Positions 1-7,670 of a DNA stretch of 11,341 nt are shown here, one piece after another (positions within the stretch are counted from its first letter, which is position 1; each line of letters begins with the position of its first letter). Source of the stretch: Heterostelium multicystogenum (Eukaryota > Evosea > Eumycetozoa > Acytosteliales > Acytosteliaceae); assembly GCA_003667245.1 (NCBI GenBank), contig RCNN01000497.1, positions 1 to 11,341 on the forward strand, written 5' to 3'. The notes under the pieces were generated by a model. It had not been told where the DNA came from. It saw only the letters and a list, made by a program, of their open reading frames with translations, and searched no databases. The position numbers were made by a program, and so were the translations under genes.

Positions 1-2
1 GT

Positions 3-915
3 CATTACTCACTCTCATTAACAGCAAACTTAAATCGTGCTACTCTCCAGGCCGCCCGATACTGAAACAAAGATGAACTCTGTTGAGCGTATTGTCCATT
101 TATATAAAGGGACCAGTGGAGGCACTACAAGTTATTGAGAATTCACGTCCACCCGCTAACTGGCCACAGAAGGTGCAATCACCTTTGACAATTTAGTAAT
201 GAGATATCGTGAAGGATTGGATCCAGTGCTAAAAAGTATAAGTTGTGAGATCAAACCAAAGGAAAAAATTGGTATTGTAGGTCGTACTGGTGCAGGAAAA
301 TCATCCATTGTACTTGCACTCTTTAGATTAATTGAAGCTTCAGAAGGAAGAATCCTTATTGATGGACAAGATATCTCAAAGTATGGTCTCAAAGATCTGC
401 GTCGTAATCTCTCAATTATTCCACAAGATCCAGTTTTATTCTCTGGAACACTCCGTGATAATCTGGATCCATTCAATGAGTCTTCCGATCAGGAGCTCTG
501 GGAGTTGCTAGAAAATATTCAACTTAACACAGTCGTTAAGGAGTTGGAAGGTGGATTGCTTTGCAAAGTAACTGAAAATGGTGAAAATTGGTCTGTTGGT
601 CAACGACAATTAATTTGCCTAGGTAGAGCTTTGTTGCGTAAACCAAAGATACTTGTGCTGGATGAAGCAACTGCCAGCGTCGACTCATATACCGATGCTT
701 TGATTCAACAAACTGTTCGTTCTAAATTCTCAAATTGCACTATTCTGACAATTGCACATCGTCTCAACACTATTATGGATAGTGATCGTATCATGGTTTT
801 GGATGCAGGACGCATTAGTGAGTTTGACACTCCACACAATCTCCTTCAAAATCCAAATGGTCTTTTATCGTGGCTTGTAGACGAAACTGGTCCACAAAAC
901 TCAGTTGTAACTTAG
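3..915 (+). CDS. ABC transporter subfamily C (MRP-like), C-terminal nucleotide-binding domain; partial, 5' end frameshifted
   Basis: This is the 3' end of an ABCC full transporter, a membrane pump that uses ATP to export conjugates and other organic anions; the gene continues off the left edge. The uninterrupted frame is 199-915. Counting residues from 199, it shows Walker [10 protein letters not shown] (28-36), Q-loop IIPQDP (73-78), the NBD2-type signature WSVGQRQ (131-137), Walker B ILVLDEA (151-157), D-loop SVD (160-162) and the H-loop His (187), all with canonical residues. The signature and the [12 protein letters not shown] segment are typical of ABCC NBD2. Upstream, the end of the last membrane domain and the linker can be read only by changing frame: frame 3 at 3-55 ([14 protein letters not shown]), frame 1 at about 58-106 (MNSVERIV), frame 2 at about 110-170 ([15 protein letters not shown]), then frame 1 again. 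These are single-base errors or mutations, not introns. Family identity is certain; whether the gene is functional is not. Confidence 0.92.
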
Positions 916-916
916 A

Positions 917-1246
917 ATGGCTAGTGAAAGCTCATATGGTGTAAGTTTACCCGAGGACTTAACTGAAAGCAAAAAGAAACCAAATTCTCAATCTCAAAGA
1001 GGACAAACAATTCCAAAAGTAATTGAAACACCAATTACAATCGATTCTTCTCTAGAAGCAGTTGATCCCCCAGAGCAATCTGTGAACCAACAACAAGCGG
1101 ACAATGAGATTGATAAACAAAAGGAAGAAGTAGATTCATCATCTTCTTCTGATTCTACAAGCGATGACGAGTCTACAACAAATACAACCTCATATACAAC
1201 CACAGCTACAACTTCGGAAACTACTACTCCAAGTCAAACAGATTGA
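917..1246 (+). CDS. Ser/Thr/Asp-rich low-complexity ORF, probably the C-terminal tail of the ABC gene
   Basis: This 109-codon ORF opens with ATG one base after the ABC stop (913-915). The first half is polar and Lys/Gln-rich, and the second half is nearly all Ser, Thr, Asp and Glu (SSSSSD, TTNTTSYTTT, ATTSETTTPS), which implies a disordered tail. No domain is visible. Its stop TGA (1244-1246) is followed directly by AATAAA, so a transcript plausibly ends here. Eukaryotic genes are not normally 1 nt apart on one strand. Frame 2 is also open back to about 911, so the simplest reading is that the ORF is a C-terminal extension of the transporter separated by a one-base shift near 905-911. Alternatives are chance translation of a 3' UTR or a separate small gene; both seem less likely. 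Function unknown. Confidence 0.5.
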   Translation: MASESSYGVSLPEDLTESKKKPNSQSQRGQTIPKVIETPITIDSSLEAVDPPEQSVNQQQADNEIDKQKEEVDSSSSSDSTSDDESTTNTTSYTTTATTSETTTPSQTD

Positions 1247-1252
1247 AATAAA
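1247..1252 (+). terminator. poly(A) signal AATAAA
   Basis: A canonical AATAAA hexamer lies directly after the TGA of the Ser/Thr-rich ORF and is followed by AT-rich DNA and a T-run at 1280-1292. It marks the likely 3' end of the ABC transcript. Confidence 0.55.
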
Positions 1253-2225
1253 ATCAAATAATATTACATTAATCAAGAATGTTTTTTTTTTTTCAAGTTG
1301 ATCTTGTTGGTATGTTGAGGAAAGAGTATTCAAGTTTAAGTCAAATATTTCTATATGTAGTATCAACTCCTGATATTACCATCAATCGATGATGACAGTA
1401 TTCTTTCCATTTCTCAAAGATTTAATTAGAGTTGATTGTGATTATATTGCAATTATAAATAACTAAATTTCTATATATTTGTTTCAAGCACACCAAATAC
1501 AACATAGAGTTTTTTTAGAGCTTCAACACATATTTTAATTTATTGTTATTGGTAATATGTGAATGAGAATTTATTTATTAATTATTGGTCGTCAACTTTT
1601 CTACTTCCTTTACTTTACTTCCTTCTTCATCCAAACTCACTCATTCACTCACTTACTCACACAATAACCAACTCACTTGGTTAAGTGAAGGAATATGCAG
1701 AAACACTTTAAATTAAATGAATGAAACAATATAAAAAGGAGTTGTGTGGGGTTTTGGTTGACGTGGATTCTCTTCAAAAGATAGTTCCTTGAGGTTTCAA
1801 TAATAGACAACATTTCGCACCTCATCTACACTTATTGAAATTATTGTTTGGCGAATATTTTTGTTTGGAATTTACAAAAAGATTATAACATTTCTTGATG
1901 TTTGTTGCTATTTAATCAATGTTAAATTAATTTATAACATCAGATGGAAGGAACTATGTTGGAAATCGGTAATTTTCTATTAAACAAAGTTAGATATACA
2001 CCATATTGAATTTTTTTATGTTTTTATTAGTGATTTTTATATAACTAGTTAACTATTATATATACTCCTTCAATCTTAGTACTTTCATTTCATTTCTAAT
2101 TAATTATTTATTTGTAGAACAACTAAATATATTTGTTTTACTCTTCAATCTTTTTAAACAGTTTATTACAATATCAAAACATTACTAGATCACATCAACA
2201 TCTTCAGCTCCTGTTATCTCTAAGG
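1253..2225. other. AT-rich intergenic spacer
   Basis: No ORF with coding character was found on either strand. The spacer holds a T-run near 1280-1292, a pyrimidine/ACTC simple-sequence stretch at about 1605-1688, a near-palindrome at 1919-1940 (ATGTTA...TAACAT arms around AAATTAATTT) and a TATATATA-like stretch at about 2056-2064. The last could belong to the promoter of the gene starting at 2226, but no promoter can be asserted. Confidence 0.6.
1635..1688. repeat. ACTC/ACTT simple-sequence stretch ending in a small hairpin
   Basis: Repeated ACTCA/CACTT words (ACTCACTCATTCACTCAC, TTACTCACAC) sit downstream of a CT-rich run. The stretch ends with an inverted repeat, TCACTT (1673-1678) and AAGTGA (1683-1688), around a GGTT loop. 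It looks like a degenerate tetranucleotide microsatellite. Confidence 0.5.
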
Positions 2226-4252
2226 ATGACCCTCACAAATCAAACAAGCACTTTAGAAATAATCAAGCTCTTAGATTATCAACAAAATGATACTGAGTAC
2301 AAAACACTCCTTGATTCTCAAATTACTGGACGATATTTACTGACCCCAGGGCTTAAAGTAGAGGATATCTCTAAAGATTTCACTTCCATTAGTGCTCCTT
2401 TAGCCCGAATTTTATATGGCCTCCTCCTACGGGGTGACGCAGCGGGTAAGTTTCAAAACCCATATCAGCAATGTCGCAAATACTAATTTTTCCTCTTTGT
2501 TACATCTCCTCTCTTACATCACTCCTCTTCATCACCAATAATATAATTTACTTTTCTAATATTAATTCCTCAGAATACCCAACAAACATTATTCGACGTG
2601 GAATTTCATTCGTTAAGAGAACTTTTAGCACAAATGGTTTCATGAGACCTGAGGATAGTGCAAAATACTTCTGGATTGATCCATTAACAAAAGCCGATTC
2701 AATAATTACTCATATCGAAAGGGGAGCATTTGTAATGGTTCATGGGGCTAGATCATCTGGAAAAAGTACGATGATACAAAGAATAATGTATCACTTATCC
2801 AATTATATTAGCTTATAGTAAGTACCAATTATAATATCTCATCTTCTCCTTACTTATGATGATTAGTGTTACTTTGCAAGGTATTTCTCGTGAAATGTTT
2901 GTCCACCATGATCTTTTCTTTTCAGCAATTGGCAGAGATTTGTGCCGAAGATATCCAGCTTTATTTAAGAATAATAATATTAACAACACATCTGATTTTA
3001 TGGCAATATTTATAACTCCCAACACTTTTCCAAAAAGAATTCTCCTCATTCTAGATGAATTTGACCGTATCTATCATTTCTGCTATAAAGAAACAATCAC
3101 CGACATTCTAAGAGCTTTTCGAGGTTTAAGAGATACTAAAGAAAGATCCATTCAGTCTTTGGTTGCAGTTGGACCATTTAGCATTTTGTCACTCTTATCA
3201 GCCCCCAGAGTTGGTTCTCCTTGGAATATTCATGAGGCAATTCCAAATTTTTCTTTTGAAGAAACATGTACTCTTTTCCAAATGTTCCAAAAAGAATCTT
3301 TTGTTACATTAGAAAATGGTATTGTCAGAGATATTTACATTCGAACTAAAGGCCATGCTGGATTGATTTGCTTATTTGGAAAATTTCTTGATGAACAATT
3401 GTCAAGTCCTGGAAAGACTGTCACTTGGAAAGAGTGGAACAACAAGACGTCTGAGCTACCTGAAATAATGAAATCATATGATACAACCCGTCGAATTAGG
3501 GACATTATAAAAGATGGTGACTTCCCTTCTACAATGCAACATGAAAAGATGTTAACCTTAATTTTAATGCTCCTCAATTATTCACCCAACCAAATCCGCC
3601 TCCAGGGTGATGAAGATATTTTAAATATGCTAGTTTCTGAAGGATTAGCAGAAATTGGAACAAATGGTTACAATATTAAGTCACCCGCAATCCATCAATT
3701 GCTATTGTCGTTCATCACAGAGATATCTGTCTTTCAGAGTTCACCTAAAGATCCGTTCCCAATCTCCAGTAATGGGGTCGACATTCCTTTTCTTATATGT
3801 ACAATAGTCAACAATTTTTCGCCGGATCATTTTCTGCAAGCAACAATCCATTCAAGCAAGCGATCGCCAGATGGTATTTTGGTTCCATGTGAGGCTGTCT
3901 ACCACACTGATATTATATCAATATTTCAAAGATGGGCTCCGTCAACAGTCACTATCTCAACAAATATAAATGTTCCAATTCCAAACAACAAAGACAATAG
4001 ATGTGATCTAAAGATAACAGATCGCTCAAACACACCTCCGTGGACTTGCCTTCTTGAACTTGTTACTCATGCTAAATCGCACTGGTATTATTGAACACAT
4101 TGAAAGAACATCAGAGTATTATCAACCAAATTGCTAAATCAAATGAAGCATGGGTCATCAATTTTACAACCAACCAAGACGAATCGGTAATCTCAGAACG
4201 TGATAATGTTAAAATAATTCATGTCTGTCATGATATGTCTTTTAAAACATAA
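2226..4252 (+). CDS. Crinkler-like NTPase-nuclease protein; three exons, nuclease end frameshifted
   Basis: The proposed structure is exon 1 2226-2445, exon 2 2574-2817 and exon 3 2867-4252. Both introns have GTAAGT-type donors and AG acceptors, and the reading phase is kept at both joins. About 616 residues are expected. The P-loop GARSSGKST is at about residues 131-139 and Walker B LLILDEFD at about 214-221. The segments between (VTLQGIS, SPWNIHEAIPNFSFEET, KGHAGLICLFGKF) match my knowledge of the Crinkler NTPase family of oomycetes, Rhizophagus and dictyostelids. A restriction-endonuclease-like domain follows (IISIFQRWAP, RCDLKITD with Asp about 535, LLELVTHA with Glu about 552). After LVTHAKS the frame reaches TGA at 4092-4094. 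The conserved continuation is instead read in frame 1 (IEHIERTSEYY, from 4084) and then frame 2 (SNEAWVINFTT, VKIIHVCHD) to TAA at 4250-4252: two shifts about 40 nt apart. The first in-frame ATG is 2226; residues 1-73 are weakly SAM-like. Crinklers are known as effector or host proteins; the role here is unknown. Confidence 0.85.
2446..2573 (+). other. intron 1 of the Crinkler-like gene
   Basis: The donor is GTAAGTTTC after GCAGCGG and the acceptor is TTAATTCCTCAG, giving a 128-nt AT-rich intron with several in-frame stops. Exon 1 leaves one base of a codon and exon 2 supplies two. The join therefore enters exactly the frame that carries the P-loop, which is good internal support. Confidence 0.85.
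2818..2866 (+). other. intron 2 of the Crinkler-like gene
   Basis: The donor GTAAGTACC overlaps the apparent TAG stop of exon 2, and the acceptor is TGATGATTAG. Removing these 49 nt joins ...NYISL to a Tyr codon split across the junction and then VTLQGIS, in the frame used by exon 3 and as expected for the family. A later AG at 2879-2880 would delete conserved residues. Confidence 0.85.
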
Positions 4253-4397
4253 CAAATCAAAATTCAGCAAACTGACAATTCTTTTAATACAATTCAAATT
4301 ACAATTTAAAATGAAAGAATAACACTCAAAAAGCTTAAACAATTTAAGAAACATTCCATTAATATTTATTTGTATTTTTAATATTAATAGCTTAAAT

Positions 4398-4403
4398 AAT
4401 AAA
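4398..4403 (+). terminator. possible poly(A) signal AATAAA
   Basis: AATAAA lies about 145 nt past the last conserved codon of the Crinkler-like gene, in very AT-rich DNA with no coding signal. It is the likely 3' processing signal, though such hexamers are common by chance at this composition. Confidence 0.35.
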
Positions 4404-4466
4404 TCTTTTAAATATTATTAAAAATTAACATTGATCAACGTTATTTTCATTCTATCTATTCTGTAG

Positions 4467-4674
4467 AGCCATTTGGATTCCTAGCTGGTCCCAAGAACTT
4501 CGATCTTCAAGACTGTTAACTGGTTCTTCTGGGATTCAAATTGATTATTTCTTGATAAAGTCTCGATTGGACTCAAACAAAAGAAAGAACAAGTCGAATA
4601 AACCCACAATCAGGAAAGGGTCAGGCTCCAAAGGAAGATCAATTAATATGGTTCGCAAGGAAAAACCTGGATAA
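4467..4674 (+). CDS. orphan exon-like ORF without a start codon, basic C-terminus
   Basis: A frame open from 4435 to TAA at 4672-4674 has no ATG near its beginning. A pyrimidine-rich acceptor (CTATCTATTCTGTAG) ends at 4466, so the likely coding part is 4467-4674, about 68 residues. It begins with hydrophobic and aromatic residues (AIWIPSWSQELRSSRLL) and ends Lys/Ser/Arg-rich (KRKNKSNKPTIRKGSGSKG). It is less AT-rich than its surroundings. I do not recognise it. It may be a terminal exon of the Crinkler-like gene, reached by a donor I cannot identify, or a relic of another gene. Confidence 0.35.
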
Positions 4675-5776
4675 TGTCAATGGAGTTTGATGTTGACCTA
4701 TGAAACACCACAATATATTTTAGCTTTAATCTTCTGGAGACATTAGTATTATTTATAACTTTAATTGATAACACTTGAAGAAAATCATAATGAAACCAAG
4801 TTAGCAAACAAAGTATCAATCCTCTTAAAAATTTTCATCAAACGATGATTTCAATCAGTATTCACAAAGGTTTTAAGGCAACTATAATATACACTGAAGC
4901 TATTCTTATTGATGAAGCTAATTTTTCTATTAATATCAATAACATTCATTTTCGACACAATTTATGGAAGTCTCAATAGAGTCGTATCATAGAATCACAG
5001 TAAAATTCAATCATCTATTTTCATTTGTCAACAGCTATAAATTCAAAGTGGATTGCTCTCCTCAAACATCTCTTAGTCATCCTCCACAGAAAGGTTTTAA
5101 ACATCATTCAAGATTTATAGACAAGTCTAATGATATTAAGCTATCAACACCAACAGACTATGGACACTTTCTCTTTCCATTTCACAACGATTATATCAAC
5201 CTCTGATTGTGATGATAATTGGATATGTGCAAAGAAATATATATTAAATAAAAAATTTGTATCTTTCAATAGTTTGAATTTCATTTTAATAAAATACCAA
5301 TGTTCTCAGATTGGAATATCTTGCAAATATACCAATACTAAAACTGTTACCGAATTCAACAACAACTTCATCATGATAAAATATACTTGATGTTTAAATA
5401 TTATAACAGTTATCCAATTTGAATTTGAATTAAAAATTACAATCTTCTTTGATATATAAACTCTAAACTCTACTCATTTTAGTTTTAAGAAAGAATTAAA
5501 CAAATTATTTAATAATATCTTTTATTATCTACAGTTAAATTAATTAATTTTAGATTTATCATTATTTACAGATTTTAAATATCAATCATTTTTACATTAA
5601 TAACAAATATGAATAATTATTTAAATATACACAAATTTTATAGCAAAATCATGGGACTCCAAGAGTCAAGATACAACATAGTATTACAAAAGTAGAGAAT
5701 GTAGATTTTTCACATGTAGTTAAAGTGAATCAACGACAACAACCACTTCATCAAAAGGATAAACATTTCATGATGA
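4675..5776. other. AT-rich region without a convincing gene
   Basis: An 80-codon ATG ORF at 4964-5206 (+) and an 86-codon frame at 5130-5390 overlap in different frames. Both are rich in His, Ser, Asn, Ile and Lys, with no motif or family resemblance. Either could hide a degraded or upstream exon of the gene that follows, but neither is supported. Bases 5391-5640 are extremely AT-rich. From about 5660 a coding-like frame (KVENVDFSHVVKVNQRQQP) appears that may be an earlier exon of the next gene. Confidence 0.45.
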
Positions 5777-6857
5777 TGCCAACAGAATCTTCAATGGCAA
5801 AAAATAGTAATAAAAACACCTATTTCTCCAGTCAAGTTTGCCAAATGTCATTCGAAGAAAGATATATGCTCCAAAAATTATGGAACATTATATAAATCCA
5901 CAGTTTCATCACTGGTATGTTTAGTGAAAATACTAGTCAATTTTTATTTTAAATTATTAATTAATATTTAAAGGCCAAACAGATTCCAAATAAAGGTTTG
6001 GATCAAGGAAATAAACCTCTGGAAAGAGTTGCCCATAGAGAGTTAGCTGTACCAAGCATCAACAAAAGATATATGAATCCTACAGTTTCATCAAACGTAT
6101 GTAGATTATTGATATCAATTAATGTATTAATTAGATAAATACAGACCAAGCAGATTCCATGTGAAAATTTGGATCAAGAAAAGAAACTTCTGGAAAGAGT
6201 GACTAAAAGAAGGTTAAGAGGTACCATTCATCAACAATAGATTCATAAATCATACAATTTCATCTGGTGTATGTATATTATAATATACAATACTTAAATA
6301 ATATTAATTGGAAGCTAAAAAGGTCAAGAAACAACCTAGGATTAAATCTGTGGATCAAGAAAAGAAGCCTCTGGAAAGAGTGACCAAAAGAACGTTAGTT
6401 GTACCAAGCATCAACAACAGATTTGTCCAAGACACCATATCATCAAGGGTAATAGAGTTTTAAAATAATTCTAAATTGTTAATTAATATATCTGTTATTT
6501 ATAGGGCAAGAAACCTATTCCTAGTGTACCTATGGATAGATTAGAAACTACTTTGGCAAGAGTCAACAAAAGAATCTTAGATGTACCAACCATCAACAAT
6601 AGATTTGTCCAAGACACCATTTCATCAAGAGTATTATAAATTTAAATAACAAGTCTAAAGTAAATATATTAATTAATCTTTTATGAATATAGGCCAAACA
6701 GCAGTTTAAAATTCATAGAGTAACATCGGAGTCCAACAGAGTTACACCAGAGTCTACAGAGGTCAAAGATTGTGAGAATCTTATTGTTGAAAGTGGCTTT
6801 TTAATACAATTTTGTATTATTGTCAGTATAATTGTAAGTATCTGTAAGTATCTGTAA
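5777..6857 (+). CDS. unrecognised multi-exon gene made of tandem duplicated exons, C-terminal membrane anchor; 5' end unresolved
   Basis: Exons read, all joined in phase 0: about 5777-5914 (start uncertain), 5974-6096 (41 codons), 6145-6268 (41 codons plus one extra base), 6323-6448 (42 codons), 6505-6630 (42 codons) and 6693-6857 ending in TAA. Introns are 59, 48, 54, 56 and 62 nt. The middle exons encode copies of one module with conserved cores: a K/Q-rich start, LDQ, PLERVTKR, then VPSINNRF and DTISSR at the donor. The last exon begins with the module's first codons (AKQ). It then has a Ser/Thr/Glu segment and a run of about 19 hydrophobic residues near its C-terminus, as in tail-anchored membrane proteins. 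Exon 6145-6268 carries a +1 base near 6220 that would break the frame, so the gene may be decaying or contain a sequence error. I know of no family with this module; function unknown. Confidence 0.6.
5974..6692 (+). repeat. tandem exon-intron duplication, about four units of 171-188 bp
   Basis: Units (exon plus following intron) are 5974-6144 (171 bp), 6145-6322 (178), 6323-6504 (182) and 6505-6692 (188). Exons align along their whole length (shared CTGGAAAGAGTG, GTACCAA, ATCAACAA, TTTCATCA words). All introns carry a TTAATT/ATTAATTAAT core, so whole exon-intron blocks were copied. Exons 3 and 4 are the closest pair, sharing AGATTTGTCCAAGACACCAT. The end of exon 5777-5914 (STVSSL before GTATGT) is a more diverged copy. 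Confidence 0.8.
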
Positions 6858-6863
6858 GTATAG
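6834..6863 (+). repeat. three tandem copies of a consensus splice donor (GTAAGTATCT)
   Basis: GTAAGTATCT occurs twice in a row and is followed by GTAAGTATAG. Each copy is a strong 5' splice-site consensus. They overlap the last codons and the stop of the preceding gene, so its coding end may be extended or altered by splicing into a downstream acceptor. Confidence 0.7.
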
Positions 6864-6923
6864 AAGTATATTAAAATTGAATAGTGGTTGGTTGGACGGT
6901 TTCGGTAGGTATCTATTAATAGA

Positions 6924-6956
6924 TTTTTCTTTTTTTTTTCTTCTTCTCTTTTCTCC
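6924..6956 (+). other. polypyrimidine tract
   Basis: An uninterrupted run of T and C, 33 nt with one run of ten T. It could act as a splice-acceptor tract, with AG near 6970 downstream, or simply be a simple-sequence expansion. Confidence 0.5.
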
Positions 6957-6989
6957 AAAATTAACTCCAAGGGAAATCGGTCCAGCAGA

Positions 6990-7039
6990 TTGAGCAACAT
7001 TGGTTCCGACAGCTGTGACTAAGGAATAATGTTGCTCAA
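6990..7039. repeat. inverted repeat, 12-bp perfect arms
   Basis: TTGAGCAACATT (6990-7001) pairs perfectly with AATGTTGCTCAA (7028-7039) across a 26-nt loop. It is the first of five consecutive foldbacks up to 7197. Confidence 0.85.
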
Positions 7040-7082
7040 ATGAGATAGTCAATAGAGTTGGGAACTTGAGACTATCTCATTT
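7038..7082. repeat. inverted repeat, 13-bp perfect arms
   Basis: AAATGAGATAGTC (7038-7050) pairs perfectly with GACTATCTCATTT (7070-7082) across a 19-nt loop. It overlaps the previous stem by two bases. Confidence 0.85.
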
Positions 7083-7096
7083 TCTCGAAAGAGAAA
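7081..7096. repeat. hairpin with GAAA tetraloop
   Basis: TTTCTC (7081-7086) and GAGAAA (7091-7096) close a GAAA loop, a GNRA-type tetraloop that is stable in RNA when transcribed from the + strand. It abuts the preceding stem. Confidence 0.7.
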
Positions 7097-7122
7097 CTAC
7101 TGGCCGTCGTGGCTAAGGTCAA

Positions 7123-7151
7123 CAATCAATTTTGAGCTGTTCAAATGATTG
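7123..7151. repeat. bulged hairpin
   Basis: CAATCA (7123-7128) pairs with TGATTG (7146-7151), and TTTGA (7131-7135) with TCAAA (7141-7145). There is a 2-nt bulge and a 5-nt loop: 11 pairs in total. Confidence 0.65.
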
Positions 7152-7165
7152 TGGATGTAGAGTCA

Positions 7166-7197
7166 CATGATGATTGATTCTAAATCAATCGATCATG
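7166..7197. repeat. hairpin, 14-bp arms with one bulge
   Basis: CATGATGATTGATT (7166-7179) pairs with AATCAATCGATCATG (7183-7197) around a CTA loop, with one extra base in the right arm. Confidence 0.75.
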
Positions 7198-7236
7198 TCT
7201 CGGCGTAGGAGGATCAGGAACCTGGCGAAATACTAT

Positions 7237-7647
7237 TCATAATTGTTTGTGTTTGTCATAACATACTTTGATAAACACCACATCACTGGGAATTGGTCTA
7301 ACTTGTGATCCTTGAGTTGCAGGAGGGGAGGTTAGACTGTGATGGAAAGATGAATATGTACTCATTAAATCGGCATTTAATTGAGACAGTTTCCTTTGAT
7401 ACCTCGGCTCATATAGATCTTCGACCTTGACATAGGAATCAAGTGGGACTTGGATTCTTATGGTTACACACTCACAAAGATGCTCTTGGTCTTTGGAGGA
7501 GGGAGTGTGTAAGCCACTGTGGTGCCAGTCGGACTCCACCTCCGCGTGGTTGGCACCGGGAAACTCCATGAACATCAAAGTTTGCCGAACTTGATGTTCA
7601 TGGTGGCTAAGAGAGTCCATCAATTTTCTAATCTTTGCATCACCCAC
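7237..7647 (-). CDS. hypothetical protein, 136 aa, minus strand
   Basis: ATG at 7647 (reading down) to TGA at 7237-7239. The composition is balanced and markedly less AT-rich than the surroundings. The N-terminal half is rich in His, Glu and Asp (SHHEHQVRQTL, ANHAEVESDWHHSG). The C-terminal half has mixed hydrophobic and charged stretches (CVTIRIQVPLDSYVKVEDLY, PSDVVFIKVCYDK) that look like beta strands. I do not recognise it; there is no signal peptide or membrane segment. A better-looking start lies upstream on the same strand in another frame: ATG at 7754 behind an A-run, encoding 28 codons (7671-7754). The annotated ATG may therefore be internal to a frameshifted gene. A 16-bp hairpin (7566-7603) lies within the ORF, and the hairpin cluster 6990-7197 lies past its 3' end. 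Confidence 0.5.
   Translation of the reverse strand: MGDAKIRKLMDSLSHHEHQVRQTLMFMEFPGANHAEVESDWHHSGLHTPSSKDQEHLCECVTIRIQVPLDSYVKVEDLYEPRYQRKLSQLNADLMSTYSSFHHSLTSPPATQGSQVRPIPSDVVFIKVCYDKHKQL
7566..7603. repeat. hairpin inside the minus-strand ORF, 13 + 3 bp
   Basis: CCATGAACATCAA (7566-7578) pairs perfectly with TTGATGTTCATGG (7591-7603). After a bulged A, GTT pairs with AAC around a TGCCG loop. Confidence 0.85.
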
Positions 7648-7670
7648 TCACACATTGTTTTTGTAGATCA

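Noticed and set aside
156..476. Minus-strand ORF of 106 codons across the ABC domain
   Set aside because: It is the antisense shadow of a strongly conserved nucleotide-binding domain.
994..1203. Minus-strand ORF opposite the Ser/Thr-rich tail
   Set aside because: Simple antisense of low-complexity Ser/Thr codons; no independent support.
3335..3577. Minus-strand ORF inside the Crinkler-like gene
   Set aside because: Antisense shadow; the plus-strand frame there carries the conserved family sequence. The same applies to the minus frame at 2813-3049.
6713..7052. Two minus-strand frames across the polypyrimidine tract
   Set aside because: They depend on a Lys run from the T/C tract, overlap each other, and at least one lacks a real ATG; the plus strand holds the last exon of the tandem gene.
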